A stretch of DNA of 64,000 bases from Nonomuraea dietziae (GTDB lineage Bacteria > Actinomycetota > Actinomycetes > Streptosporangiales > Streptosporangiaceae): positions 930,001 through 994,000 of the forward strand of contig NZ_JACIBV010000001.1 of NCBI RefSeq assembly GCF_014195505.1, in the 5' to 3' direction. A model generated the notes under the pieces. The model was not told the origin of the DNA. It made no database searches and worked only from the letters and a program-made list of their open reading frames with translations. The translations under genes and the position numbers were made by a program. Positions 13,896 to 22,775 of the stretch are shown here, in pieces (the first letter of the stretch is position 1; every line of letters begins with the position of its first letter).

Positions 13896-15329
13896 ATGAG
13901 CGACGCCCCCGTGGCCACCAGTACGACCCGCATCCGCAACGCCGCAGACGCGGCCGGCCTCATCGACACCCTCACGCGCCTGACCGGCAGGGCCAGCTGG
14001 ATCTGGTTCCTCGCCCTGGCGGGTCTGTTCCTCGACGCCTACTCCAACGCGGCGCTGGGCGCCGGGCTGTCTCCGATGGTCAAGCAGCTCGGCCTGTCTC
14101 CCACCGAGGTGGGACTGCTCACCGCGATGGCGCCGGCCATCGCCATCGTCTCCAACCCTTTCGGCGGCTGGCTGGCCGCTCGGATCGGCCGGGTCAAGCC
14201 GCTGCTGATGACCAAGGTCGTCTTCGCGCTCGGCGCGCTGCTGACCGCGGCCGGCTCCGATTTCCAGACCGTCTTCGCCGGGCGGGCCCTGGTCGGCATC
14301 GCCTACGGCATCGACTTCGCCGTGGCCATGGCGCTGCTGGCCGAGTACACCCCGGCCTCGCTCAAGGGCAGGCTCAACTTCTGGCAGGGCGTCTGGTACA
14401 CCGCCACCACCACGAACCTGCTGCTCACGCTGGTGTTCTATCGCTTCGACGTGGGCGCAGACATCTGGCGCTGGTCCGTGGCCTCCTCGGCCGCCTTCGC
14501 GCTCGCGCTGTTCCTGCTCCAGCTGACCTTCCTCGTGGAGAGCCCGACCTGGCTGGCCGCCAAGGGCCGTCTGCGCGAGTCCGCCGCGGCCCTGCGCCGG
14601 CTGTACGGCTTCGCCGTCCAGGAAGGGCCTCAGGAGGGCGGATCCGAGGGCGAGTCCGCCAGGCAGGTGGGGATACGCGACGCCGGCGTGCTGTTCCGCC
14701 CGCCCTACCTGCCGAGAACGGTGCTGTCCACGGTCATCTCGCTCACCCAGGCCATGCAGTACTTCGCGGTCGGCTGGTACCTGCCGGTGATCAGTCTGGA
14801 GCTGTTCGGCAGGGAGTTCGAGAAGGCCACGCTCGGCTCGATGGTCTTCAACGCTGTCGGCATCGTGGGCGGCTGCCTGTCGGCCTACGCGGGCCGCCGG
14901 TTGGGGCTGCGCGTCAGCTCGATGACCGGCTACGCGGTGGTGTTCGCCGCGCTGCTGCTGATGGGCGCCACGTTCAAGGAGCTGCCGGTCGCGCTGGCCG
15001 CGCTGCTGCCCGCGCTGTTCATCTTCTTCCACTCCGCCGGGCCTGGACCGAACGGCAAGTCGATCGCCGCGCTGTCCTACCGCAGCGACATCCGCACCTT
15101 GGGCACCGGCGTGACCGGCATGCTCGGCAGCCTCGGCTCGGTCGCGGGCCTGTACCTGTTCCCGCAGTTGCAGGCCGGTATCGGGGTAGGCGCCAGCCTC
15201 ATGGTGCTGTCAGTGGTGCCGCTGGTCGGCCTGTTCACCTGCCTGGCGATCAGGTGGGATCCCACGCGCATCACGATCAACCTGGAACAGGAGGACATCG
15301 CGCTGCCGACGGGGGGTCCGCGCGGATGA
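13896..15329 (+). CDS. MFS transporter, sugar/metabolite importer type
   Basis: A 477-residue, 12-segment major facilitator protein and first gene of the glpP operon. Signature segments: GLFLDAYSNAALGAGLSPMV (TM1), GGWLAARIGRVKPLLMTK (motif A), a TM4-TM5 region with GRALVGIAYGIDFAVAMALL and EYTPASLKGRLNFWQG, and EYTP/ESP motifs like those of the sugar-porter and metabolite:H+ symporter groups. It takes the place that GlpF or GlpT would have in a classical glycerol operon, so it probably imports glycerol-3-phosphate, a polyol or a related substrate; the exact substrate is inference. Its stop overlaps the kinase ATG (ATGA). The leader upstream carries an intrinsic terminator. Confidence 0.85.
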   Translation: MSDAPVATSTTRIRNAADAAGLIDTLTRLTGRASWIWFLALAGLFLDAYSNAALGAGLSPMVKQLGLSPTEVGLLTAMAPAIAIVSNPFGGWLAARIGRVKPLLMTKVVFALGALLTAAGSDFQTVFAGRALVGIAYGIDFAVAMALLAEYTPASLKGRLNFWQGVWYTATTTNLLLTLVFYRFDVGADIWRWSVASSAAFALALFLLQLTFLVESPTWLAAKGRLRESAAALRRLYGFAVQEGPQEGGSEGESARQVGIRDAGVLFRPPYLPRTVLSTVISLTQAMQYFAVGWYLPVISLELFGREFEKATLGSMVFNAVGIVGGCLSAYAGRRLGLRVSSMTGYAVVFAALLLMGATFKELPVALAALLPALFIFFHSAGPGPNGKSIAALSYRSDIRTLGTGVTGMLGSLGSVAGLYLFPQLQAGIGVGASLMVLSVVPLVGLFTCLAIRWDPTRITINLEQEDIALPTGGPRG

Positions 15330-16852
15330 CGGCCAACCGCCGCAGGGGCGTACTCAGCATCGACGAGGGCACCACGGGCACGCGCGCGGCCATCGTGCTG
15401 GACGACGGCCGCGCCACCCCACCCGTCTACCTGCCCATCTCCGTCCACTCCCCCGACCATCTGCGGGTGGAGCAGGACGCGGCCGAGATCTGGGCCAAGA
15501 CCTCGCAGGTCTGCCGGGAGGCGCTGGAATGGGCCCAGGCGCACGACGTGGAGATCATCGGCGTGTCGATCGCCACCCAGCGCGCCACGGTCCTGCTGTG
15601 GGACACCGTCACAGGGGAGCCGCTGACCCCGGCCGTGGTGTGGCAGGACCGCCGGTACGCTGCCAGGCTGCGCGCGTGGGAGCCCGGCTGGGACGCCCAC
15701 CTGATCGAGCACACCGGCCGGCCGGTCGGTTCGCGCGCACCGCTGCTGTGGGCCGCGCGGGAGATCGACGCCAACCCGGCGGCCCGCCGGGCGCACGCGG
15801 CGGGCCGGCTGGCCTTCGGGTCGATCGACACCTGGCTGGTGTGGAAGCTGACCGGCGGTGCCGTCCATGCCATGTCCGCCACCAACGCCGTCGCCGCCGG
15901 CGGCTACGACCTGCGCACCGGCGGTTGGCACGAGCCATGGGTGGACTTCCTCGGCTGCCCGCGCGACGTGCTGCCGCAGATCCTCGACGAGGACGGCGAC
16001 TACGGGGTCACCGACCCTTCGGTCCTCGGCGCGCGGCTGCCCGTGCTGTCGGTGATGGGCGACCAGCACGCGGCGCTGATCGCGCTCGGCGCGCACCGGC
16101 CCGGCCAGGCCATGTGCGTGCACGGCACCGGCACCTTCCTCGACGCCGTCGCCGGCGACCGGCCGCCCGTCCACCGGCGGCAGGTGCCCGGCGTGCTCAC
16201 GCTCGTCGGCTGGCGCTCGCGCGGCTCCGCGGTTTTCAGCCTGGAGGGCTACGCCGCCACCACCGGTTCGGCCGTGCGGTGGTTGTGCGAGGAGATCGGG
16301 CTGTTCGAGTCGCCCGCCCAGCTGGCCGCGCTCGCCCGCGAGCACCCTGGGCCCAGCCGGGTGCGCTTCGTGCCCGCGCTGGCCGGGCTGCGCACTCCCG
16401 TCTGGTCGCCCGAGGCCACCGGCGTCCTCACCGGCCTCAGTTTGTCCACCACCAGGGCCGACCTGGCTCGCGGCGTGCTCGAAGGCATCGCCCACTCGGT
16501 GGGCGACCTGCTCGACGGCGTGGAGGAGGCGATGGGCGCGCCGGTGACCGAGCTGTTCTGCGGCGGCGGCCTGGCCGGCAGCGACGAGCTGATGGCGAGC
16601 CAGGCCGACCTCATCGGCCGGCCCGTGCGCCGCGCCGGCGCCAACGAGAGCGCCAGCCTGCGCGGCGCCGCCTATCTCGGCGGCGTGCGCGCGGGGCTGT
16701 GGCCGGACCTGTCCACCGTCGTCGCCGGCCTCGGCGACGTCCCCGTCTTCGAGCCCGCGCTTCCCGACGCCGCGCGCAGGCAGGCCCGCGCCGAATGGCG
16801 CGACCTGCTCACCCGGCACATCGCTCACGCACAGGAGGAAACCCCCTCGTGA
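15326..16852 (+). CDS. FGGY-family carbohydrate kinase, glycerol-kinase-like
   Basis: A 508-residue FGGY kinase. The N-terminal phosphate loop reads GVLSIDEGTTGTRAAIVLDD (glycerol kinase has DQGTTSSR). VWQDRR, the GDQHAALIALG segment, VHGTGTFLDAV, and FVPALAGLRTPVWSPEATGV followed by LFCGGGLAGSDELMASQADL match glycerol kinase domain order. Sequence divergence from true GlpK (for example E instead of Q in the first motif) leaves room for another triol or polyol as substrate. Product phosphate would feed the GlpD-like enzyme encoded next; the stop overlaps that GTG start. ATP-dependent, cytosolic. Confidence 0.88.
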   Translation: MTANRRRGVLSIDEGTTGTRAAIVLDDGRATPPVYLPISVHSPDHLRVEQDAAEIWAKTSQVCREALEWAQAHDVEIIGVSIATQRATVLLWDTVTGEPLTPAVVWQDRRYAARLRAWEPGWDAHLIEHTGRPVGSRAPLLWAAREIDANPAARRAHAAGRLAFGSIDTWLVWKLTGGAVHAMSATNAVAAGGYDLRTGGWHEPWVDFLGCPRDVLPQILDEDGDYGVTDPSVLGARLPVLSVMGDQHAALIALGAHRPGQAMCVHGTGTFLDAVAGDRPPVHRRQVPGVLTLVGWRSRGSAVFSLEGYAATTGSAVRWLCEEIGLFESPAQLAALAREHPGPSRVRFVPALAGLRTPVWSPEATGVLTGLSLSTTRADLARGVLEGIAHSVGDLLDGVEEAMGAPVTELFCGGGLAGSDELMASQADLIGRPVRRAGANESASLRGAAYLGGVRAGLWPDLSTVVAGLGDVPVFEPALPDAARRQARAEWRDLLTRHIAHAQEETPS

Positions 16853-18522
16853 TCCGGCTTCCCGAACGCAGACCCAGATCGGAGACCAGGAGCGCCATCC
16901 GGCGCACGCCGCTGCGGCTAAACCGCCAGGCGCAGATCGAACGGCTGGCCTCAAGGTCGGTCGACGTCCTCGTCGTCGGCGGCGGCGTGACCGGCTGCTA
17001 CACCGCGCTGGACGCCGCCGCCAGAGGCCTGAGCGTGGCGCTGGTGGAGCGGGACGACTTCGCCTCGGGCACCTCCTCCAAGTCCTCCAAGATGGTGCAC
17101 GGCGGCCTGCGCTACATCGAGCAGGGCAACCTGCCGCTGGTGCGGCGCTCGCTGCTGGAGCGCCAGCGGTTCCGCCGCAACGCGCCCCACCTGGTACGGC
17201 GGCTGCCGTTCGTGCTGCCCATCCTCACCCACGACGGCGTGTTCGACGCCCGCATCGCCAAGGCCTTCGAGGGCCTGTTGTGGACCTACGACCTGGCGGG
17301 CGGCTGGCGCATCGGCCGGCTGCATCAGCGGCTCAGCGCGTCCGAGGTGCTGGCCAGGGCGCCGCGGCTGCGCGCCGACCGGCTCAGGGGCGGGCTGCTC
17401 TACTACGACAGCCGCGCCGACGACGCCCGGCTGACCCTGACCATCGCCAGGACCGCCGCCCACTTCGGCGCGACCGTGCTGAACGGCGCCGCCTGCCGCG
17501 AGCTGGTCAAGGAGGGCGGCCGGGTGCGCGGCGCGCGCGTCGAGGTGGACGGGCGGACCGTCGAGGTGCGTGCCGGGGTGGTCGTCAACGCCACCGGCGT
17601 CTGGTCCGACACCCTCGACGCCTACTCCGACGCCGCTCACCGGCCGCGCGTCCGCCCCGCCAAGGGTGTGCACATCGTGGTGCCGTGGACCCGGCTGCCC
17701 GTCGACGGCACCGTGACCGTGCCCGTGCCCGGCCGGGCACGGCGCGCCACCTGCACCCGCTGGGGCGACGTGGTCGTGATCGGCACCACCGACACCGACT
17801 ACGACGGCTCCCTGGAGGAGGTGCTGTGCACCCGCGAGGAGATGCGCTACCTGCTCGACGGCGCCAACACCGCCTTCGACGCCAACCTCAGCCCCGACGA
17901 CGTGGTCGGCTCGATGGCCGGGCTGCGGCCCCTGGTGGGGTCCAAGGAGGGCGCCACCCTCGACATGAGCCGCGACCACCGCATCTCCACCGACGCCAAC
18001 GGCCTGGTCACCGTCACCGGAGGCAAGCTCACCACCAGTCGGCACATGGGCGAACTGGTGATCGACGAGGCGCTGAGGGTGCTCGGACGCCGGGCGCGCT
18101 GCCGTACGGCACGCCTGCCCCTGCTCGGCGGCGCGGGCTACGACGCGGAGGCGACCACCGCCACCGGCGGCCTCGGCGCGCACCTGGGCGAGCGGTACGG
18201 GACCGAGACCCGCTTCCTCGCCGACCTCATCGCCGAGGACCCTGCGCTGGCCGAGCCGGTCGTGGAGGGCAGCGAGCACCTGCGGGCCGAGGTGGTGTAC
18301 GCGGCACGGTGCGAGCTGGCCAGGAACGTCGACGACGTGCTGTCGCGGCGCACCCGTATGCGGCTGTTCGCCCGCGACCTGTCGGTGAAGGCCGCCCCCG
18401 AGGTCGGCCGGCTGCTGCAGCGCGAGCTGGGGCTCTCCGACCACGAGGTGGCCAGGCAGGTCGAGGACTACGTACGCGGCGTCGACCGCGAGAAGAGCGT
18501 TCTGATGGAAGGACTTTCATGA
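16849..18522 (+). CDS. glpD: Glycerol-3-phosphate dehydrogenase (FAD), GlpD/GlpA family
   Basis: A 557-residue flavoprotein. The FAD Rossmann motif VLVVGGGVTGCYTALDAAAR is at about residues 41-60, and ERDDFASGTSSKSSKMVHGG is the family signature around the flavin. The C-terminal DAO_C helical domain is present (ARCELARNVDDVLSRRTRMR). It oxidises glycerol-3-phosphate (or a close analogue) to the keto-phosphate, passing electrons to quinone at the membrane. Start is the GTG at 16849 with GGAGG upstream, overlapping the kinase stop (GTGA). It overlaps the next gene by four bases. Enzyme family is secure; substrate follows from the operon and GlpP. Confidence 0.9.
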   Translation: MIRLPERRPRSETRSAIRRTPLRLNRQAQIERLASRSVDVLVVGGGVTGCYTALDAAARGLSVALVERDDFASGTSSKSSKMVHGGLRYIEQGNLPLVRRSLLERQRFRRNAPHLVRRLPFVLPILTHDGVFDARIAKAFEGLLWTYDLAGGWRIGRLHQRLSASEVLARAPRLRADRLRGGLLYYDSRADDARLTLTIARTAAHFGATVLNGAACRELVKEGGRVRGARVEVDGRTVEVRAGVVVNATGVWSDTLDAYSDAAHRPRVRPAKGVHIVVPWTRLPVDGTVTVPVPGRARRATCTRWGDVVVIGTTDTDYDGSLEEVLCTREEMRYLLDGANTAFDANLSPDDVVGSMAGLRPLVGSKEGATLDMSRDHRISTDANGLVTVTGGKLTTSRHMGELVIDEALRVLGRRARCRTARLPLLGGAGYDAEATTATGGLGAHLGERYGTETRFLADLIAEDPALAEPVVEGSEHLRAEVVYAARCELARNVDDVLSRRTRMRLFARDLSVKAAPEVGRLLQRELGLSDHEVARQVEDYVRGVDREKSVLMEGLS

Positions 18523-20072
18523 TCAGCAGGCAGACCGTCACCCATCCGTTCAACAGGGGCGACTACGTCGTCGGCGCGCCCACCCCGCCGCGCTGGGCCG
18601 CCGACTGCCCGCCGGGGAAGGGCGAGGCCAGCCTGCAGGGCGAGGTGGTGCGCGTTCCCGAGGAGGTGGTCGCCGAGCTTCGCGCGGTCTGCGCCGCGGT
18701 GCACACCGCCAGGGACGAGGTGATCCTGCGCACCCGCGACTGGTGGGCGGGCACCTCCATCGGCGAGACCGACGGCAACCCGGCCACCCCCGAGGCGGTG
18801 GTCGTCGAGGCGGCCGACGAGGAGCAGGTGACGGCCGTGGTGCGGATCTGCCATCGGCACCGCATCCCGCTGACCGTCTCCGCGGGGCGCAGCAACGTGC
18901 TGGGCGCGGCGCTGCCGGTGTTCGGCGGGGTCGTGCTGGACGTGTGCGGGCTCAACCGGATCCTCTCCTACGACGCCGAGTCGATGATCGTCGAGGTGCA
19001 GGCGGGCATGTTCGGCGACCTTTTCGAGAAGGAGTTGCAGGAGGTGCACGCCGCCACGACCGGGCACTGGCCCTCCGCTTTCGCCATCTCCACCGTCGGC
19101 GGCTGGGCGGCCTGCCGCGGCGCGGGCCAGCTGTCCACTCGGTACGGCAAGATCGAGGACATGGTCGTCGGGCTGGACGTGGTGCTGCCCGACGGAACCA
19201 CCGCCACCTACGGCGCCTACCCGCGCGCCGCCGTCGGGCCGGACCTGCGGCAGCTGTTCATCGGCTCGGAGGGCACCCTCGGGGTGATCACCCGGCTGCG
19301 GCTGCGCACCCATCGGCTCCCGGCGTACGCCGTGGCGCGCGCCTACGGGTTCGACACCTTCGCCGCCGGGCTGGAGGCGTGCAGGGAGATCCTGCAGCGC
19401 GGCGCGACCCCCGCCGTGCTGCGGCTGTACGACGAGCAGGAGAGCGGCACCCACTTCGGCGAGCCGGGCACCAACCTGCTGCTCGTCGCCGACGAGGGAG
19501 AGCCCGTGCTGGTCGACGCCACCATGGCGGTGGCCGCCGAGACGTGCGGGGAGCGCGCGTCGGTGACGCTGGACGGCGAGGCGGTGTTCGCCAGGTGGCT
19601 GGATGAGCGGATGCTCGTCGGCAAGGCCGGCGACGGCTTCGCCAAGGGGCCGGGGTTCGTCGCCGACACCTGCGAGATCGCCGCCCCCTGGGCCGCGCTG
19701 CCGGACATCTACCGCGAGGTGGTGGCCGCAATCGAGGGTGTGCGGGGCACCCTGCGCGCCTCGGCGCACCAGTCGCACGCCTACACCGACGGCGCCTGCC
19801 TGTACTTCTCGCTGCGCGGCGACGTCGAGCGCGGCCGCCGCCGGGAGTGGTACCGGGCCGCCTGGGACGCCGCCGCGCAGGTGCTCATCAGGCACGGCGC
19901 CGCGATCAGCCACCACCACGGCGTCGGCCTGCTGCGCTCGCCGTACATGGAGGAGGCGCTCGGCAGTGGCTATCCCACTCTGGTGGCGGTCAAGCAGGCC
20001 CTCGACCCGCACGGCATCATGAACCCGGGCAAGCTGGGCCTGCCCAGCCTCTTCGGATCTGTCGCTCATTAA
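18519..20072 (+). CDS. FAD-linked oxidase, alkyldihydroxyacetonephosphate-synthase-like
   Basis: A 517-residue VAO-family flavoprotein. The FAD-binding domain (about residues 85-225) shows PEAVVVEAADEEQVTAVVRI, PLTVSAGRSNVLGAALPVFG and STVGGWAACRGAGQLSTRYG; the oxidase C-terminal domain (about 250-510) ends with ISHHHGVGLLRSPYMEEALG and DPHGIMNPGKLGL. The His triplet (HHH) and overall order are those of alkyl-DHAP synthase, and bacterial homologues often neighbour glpD. It may act on acyl- or alkyl-dihydroxyacetone phosphate or a simpler hydroxyacid. ATG overlaps the glpD stop. Reaction not established from sequence. Confidence 0.85.
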   Translation: MISRQTVTHPFNRGDYVVGAPTPPRWAADCPPGKGEASLQGEVVRVPEEVVAELRAVCAAVHTARDEVILRTRDWWAGTSIGETDGNPATPEAVVVEAADEEQVTAVVRICHRHRIPLTVSAGRSNVLGAALPVFGGVVLDVCGLNRILSYDAESMIVEVQAGMFGDLFEKELQEVHAATTGHWPSAFAISTVGGWAACRGAGQLSTRYGKIEDMVVGLDVVLPDGTTATYGAYPRAAVGPDLRQLFIGSEGTLGVITRLRLRTHRLPAYAVARAYGFDTFAAGLEACREILQRGATPAVLRLYDEQESGTHFGEPGTNLLLVADEGEPVLVDATMAVAAETCGERASVTLDGEAVFARWLDERMLVGKAGDGFAKGPGFVADTCEIAAPWAALPDIYREVVAAIEGVRGTLRASAHQSHAYTDGACLYFSLRGDVERGRRREWYRAAWDAAAQVLIRHGAAISHHHGVGLLRSPYMEEALGSGYPTLVAVKQALDPHGIMNPGKLGLPSLFGSVAH

Positions 20073-20082
20073 GGTGGATGCG

Positions 20083-20694
20083 GTGAACCATCGTCACAAG
20101 CGTCCCATCGACCGGCGGCTGCTCTCCGCGCTGGCCGAGCACCCCGTCGTGGCGTCGCTGGTGGGGGTGGAGACGGTGGAGCGATTCACCACCACCGCCG
20201 CCCCGCTCGGCATCCTGGCCTCCATCCCGCTCGGAGACCTGGCGGCGACCGTCAGGCAGACCCTGGCCGCGGGGAAGATCGGGTTCGTCAACATCGACTC
20301 CACCCCCGGGCTGGGCCACGACCCCGGCGCGCTGGCCTACCTGCAGCAGATCGGGGCGGTCGGGATCTGCTCCACCCGGCAGGCGATGATCGAGCGGGCC
20401 GCCGGGCTCGGGCTGCTGACCATGCAGAAGGTGTTCGTGACAGACCGGTCCAACCTGCGGCGGAGCATGCAGTCCATCGCCAGGTCGCAGCCCGACCTGG
20501 TGCAGCTCATGCCGGCCGTGGTGCTGCGCTACGTCGAGCGGCAGGCCAGGGAGGTCGGCGTGCCGTACCTGGCCGCGGGGTTCGTGCAGGCGGAGGACGA
20601 CGTGGTGGAGGCGCTGGGCCACGGCGCCGCCGGCGTGTGCACCTCCGAGGAGCGGCTCTGGGAGCTGCGCCGCGCCGCGCTGCGCGCCTCCTGA
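20083..20694 (+). CDS. glpP: Glycerol-3-phosphate-responsive antiterminator, GlpP family
   Basis: About 203 residues, a TIM-barrel-like RNA-binding antiterminator of the GlpP family (family length about 190-200). Typical segments: LGILASIPLGDLAATVRQTL, GKIGFVNIDSTPGLGHDPGA, GAVGICSTRQAMIERAAGLG, Q-K-V-F-V-T-D-R-S, QPDLVQLMPAVV, and PYLAAGFVQAEDDVVEALGH. In Bacillus, GlpP with glycerol-3-phosphate lets RNA polymerase read through a leader terminator. Here a perfect leader terminator lies at the head of this same operon (13797-13841), making autoregulated antitermination likely. GTG at 20083 is five bases from AAGGTGG; GTG 20074 is the alternative. Confidence 0.85.
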   Translation: MNHRHKRPIDRRLLSALAEHPVVASLVGVETVERFTTTAAPLGILASIPLGDLAATVRQTLAAGKIGFVNIDSTPGLGHDPGALAYLQQIGAVGICSTRQAMIERAAGLGLLTMQKVFVTDRSNLRRSMQSIARSQPDLVQLMPAVVLRYVERQAREVGVPYLAAGFVQAEDDVVEALGHGAAGVCTSEERLWELRRAALRAS

Positions 20695-20717
20695 TCCGCA
20701 CGCGGAAGGACCGTTCG

Positions 20718-21617
20718 ATGACGCCTGTCCAGGTGCGGGAAGCCTCGCGTGCCGCGCCCGCCCGGTGGTCGCCGGCGCCCGCGGTGTTCGTCGTGCTGTG
20801 GAGCAGCGCGTTCATCGCCGGCATCCCGGGGGTGCTGGCCGCGCCGCCGCTGCTGCTGATGTTCGCCCGGTTCGCCGTGGCCGGGGTGCTGCTCACAGGG
20901 TACGCGCTGGTCAGACGCGCGCCGTGGCCGCGAGGGCGGACGCTGGCGCACGTGGCGCTCTCCGGGCTGCTGATCCAGGCCATGCAGTTCGGCGCCTTCT
21001 ACAGCGCGCTCGGCGCCGGGCTGCCCGCCGCGGTCGTCTCCCTGGTCCAGGGGCTGAACCCGGTCGTCATCGTGCTGGCCTCGCGCGTGCTGGGTGAGCG
21101 GATCGGCGCCGGGCAGTGGGCCGGTTTCGCGCTCGGCGCGGCCGGGGTGGTTCTCGCGGTGGCCGACCGGGTCAGCCTGTCCCCTCTCGGGGTGGCGCTG
21201 TGCCTGGCCGGGCTGGCGGGGCTCAGCGCGGGCACGCTCTACCAACAGCGCTTCGTGCCCCGCATGCACGCGCTGACCGGCACCGCCGTACAGCTGCTCG
21301 TCAGCGCCCCTGCGGTCGGCCTGGCCTGCTTGGCGGCAGGGCCCGTGCGCGTGTCCGACTGGAGCGCCTTCGGGCTGTCGGTGGCGTGGATGGCGCTGGT
21401 CAACTCCATCGCGGCGTTCATCCTGCTCAACCGGATGCTGCTGCGCTCGCCTGCCAGCCGGGTCAGCACGGTGTTCTTCCTGACCCCCGCGGTGACCGCC
21501 GTGCTGGCCTGGCTGCTCGCAGGGCAACCACTGCACCCGCTCGCGATCGCCGGCCTGGTCCTGGGCGGCTGCGGAGTGCTGCTCGCCAACCTCTCGACAA
21601 GAACAAGGGTGATCTGA
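20718..21617 (+). CDS. EamA/DMT-superfamily transporter
   Basis: A 299-residue membrane protein with about ten hydrophobic segments in two EamA repeats. Motifs: VFVVLWSSAFIAGIPGVLAA (TM1), PAAVVSLVQGLNPVVIVLAS with L-G-E-R at the end of repeat 1, and STVFFLTPAVTAVLAWLLAG near the end of repeat 2. Such proteins export metabolites or amino acids. AAGGA precedes the ATG. It follows glpP by 23 bp and shares one base with the next gene (TGATG), so it belongs to the same operon. It may release an excess intermediate of this pathway; the substrate is unknown. Confidence 0.88.
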   Translation: MTPVQVREASRAAPARWSPAPAVFVVLWSSAFIAGIPGVLAAPPLLLMFARFAVAGVLLTGYALVRRAPWPRGRTLAHVALSGLLIQAMQFGAFYSALGAGLPAAVVSLVQGLNPVVIVLASRVLGERIGAGQWAGFALGAAGVVLAVADRVSLSPLGVALCLAGLAGLSAGTLYQQRFVPRMHALTGTAVQLLVSAPAVGLACLAAGPVRVSDWSAFGLSVAWMALVNSIAAFILLNRMLLRSPASRVSTVFFLTPAVTAVLAWLLAGQPLHPLAIAGLVLGGCGVLLANLSTRTRVI

Positions 21618-22717
21618 TGCGGATTCGCGGAGCGGTCCTGGAAGAGATCGGCAGGAGCAGGCCCTACGCCGAGTCGCGGCCGCTGTCGGTCTGCGACCTG
21701 GAGCTGGACCCGCCCGGCCCTGGCGAGCTGCTCGTCAGGGTGGAGGCGGCGGGCGTGTGCCACTCCGACCTGTCGGTGGTCGACGGCAACAGGACGCGCC
21801 CGGTGCCGATGCTCCTCGGACACGAGGCGGCAGGCGTGGTGGAGCAGGTCGGACCGGGAGTGACCGGCCTCGCCCCGGGGCGACGCGTCGTCATGACGTT
21901 CCTGCCCAGGTGCGGCGGCTGCGACGGCTGCGCCACCGACGGCGTCGCGCCCTGCCTTCCCGGCAGCGCCGCCAACAACGGCGGCACCCTGCTGAGCGGC
22001 GCCGTCCGCCAGCACAGGGACGGCACGCGGGTGCTGCACCACCTCGGGGTGTCGGCGTTCGCCACCCACGCGGTGGTCGACCAGCGCTCGGCCGTCCCCG
22101 TCGACGACGACGTGCCGCCCGAGGTCGCCGCGCTGCTCGGCTGCGCCGTACTGACCGGCGGGGGCGCGGTGCTCAACGTCGGCAGGCCCCGCGCGGGGCA
22201 GACCGTCATGGTCGTCGGGCTCGGCGGCGTCGGCATGGCGGCGCTGCTCACCGCACGCGCCCTCGACGGCGTCAGGGTCGTCGGCGTGGACGCCAACCAG
22301 GACAAGCTCGCCACCGCCCGCGAGCTGGGCGCGCACGAGGCGTACCTTCCTGCCGACCTGCCGGAGAAGGCGGAGATCGTGGTGGAGGCGGCGGGCAGCG
22401 CCCCGGCGTTCGAGACGGCGGTGAACGCGACCGCCCCCGGCGGCCGCACCGTCAGCGTGGGGCTGCCCGCGCCGCACGCCCGCGTCTCGATCTCGCCGCT
22501 GGCGCTGGTGGCCGAGGGTCGCAGCATCGTCGGCAGCTACCTGGGCTCGGCGCTGCCCGCCAGGGACATCCCGGTGTTCGCGCGCATGTGGCGCGAGGGC
22601 AGGCTACCGGTGGAGAAGCTGATCTCGGCCAGGATCGGGCTCTCGGCCGTCAACGAGGCGATGGATCACCTGGCCGACGGCACCGCGCTCCGCCAGGTGA
22701 TCGTCTTCGACCGATAG
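21617..22717 (+). CDS. Zinc-dependent alcohol dehydrogenase (MDR family)
   Basis: A 366-residue medium-chain dehydrogenase. The catalytic zinc ligands are Cys (AAGVCHSDLSVV), His (GHEAAGVVEQVGPGV) and a later Cys; the structural zinc site is reduced to RCGGCDGCATDGVAPC, four Cys as in class III-like ADHs. NAD(P) binding: VMVVGLGGVGMAALLTARAL then V-V-G-V-D-A-N with Asp, suggesting NAD. Closest in style to MDR alcohol/formaldehyde dehydrogenases. Last gene of the glpP operon, it probably oxidises or reduces an alcohol/aldehyde partner of the pathway. Confidence 0.9.
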   Translation: MRIRGAVLEEIGRSRPYAESRPLSVCDLELDPPGPGELLVRVEAAGVCHSDLSVVDGNRTRPVPMLLGHEAAGVVEQVGPGVTGLAPGRRVVMTFLPRCGGCDGCATDGVAPCLPGSAANNGGTLLSGAVRQHRDGTRVLHHLGVSAFATHAVVDQRSAVPVDDDVPPEVAALLGCAVLTGGGAVLNVGRPRAGQTVMVVGLGGVGMAALLTARALDGVRVVGVDANQDKLATARELGAHEAYLPADLPEKAEIVVEAAGSAPAFETAVNATAPGGRTVSVGLPAPHARVSISPLALVAEGRSIVGSYLGSALPARDIPVFARMWREGRLPVEKLISARIGLSAVNEAMDHLADGTALRQVIVFDR

Positions 22718-22775
22718 GCGCCTGCCGCGTCGGGGGCGTCGGCCCGCCGAGCGGCGGCGACGGTCGCGGCTGCGG

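Noticed and set aside
15529..18522. Long plus-strand frame running from the kinase into glpD
   Set aside because: Only its second part, from GTG 16849, is the real dehydrogenase; the first part is a shifted reading of the kinase rich in Arg/Pro.
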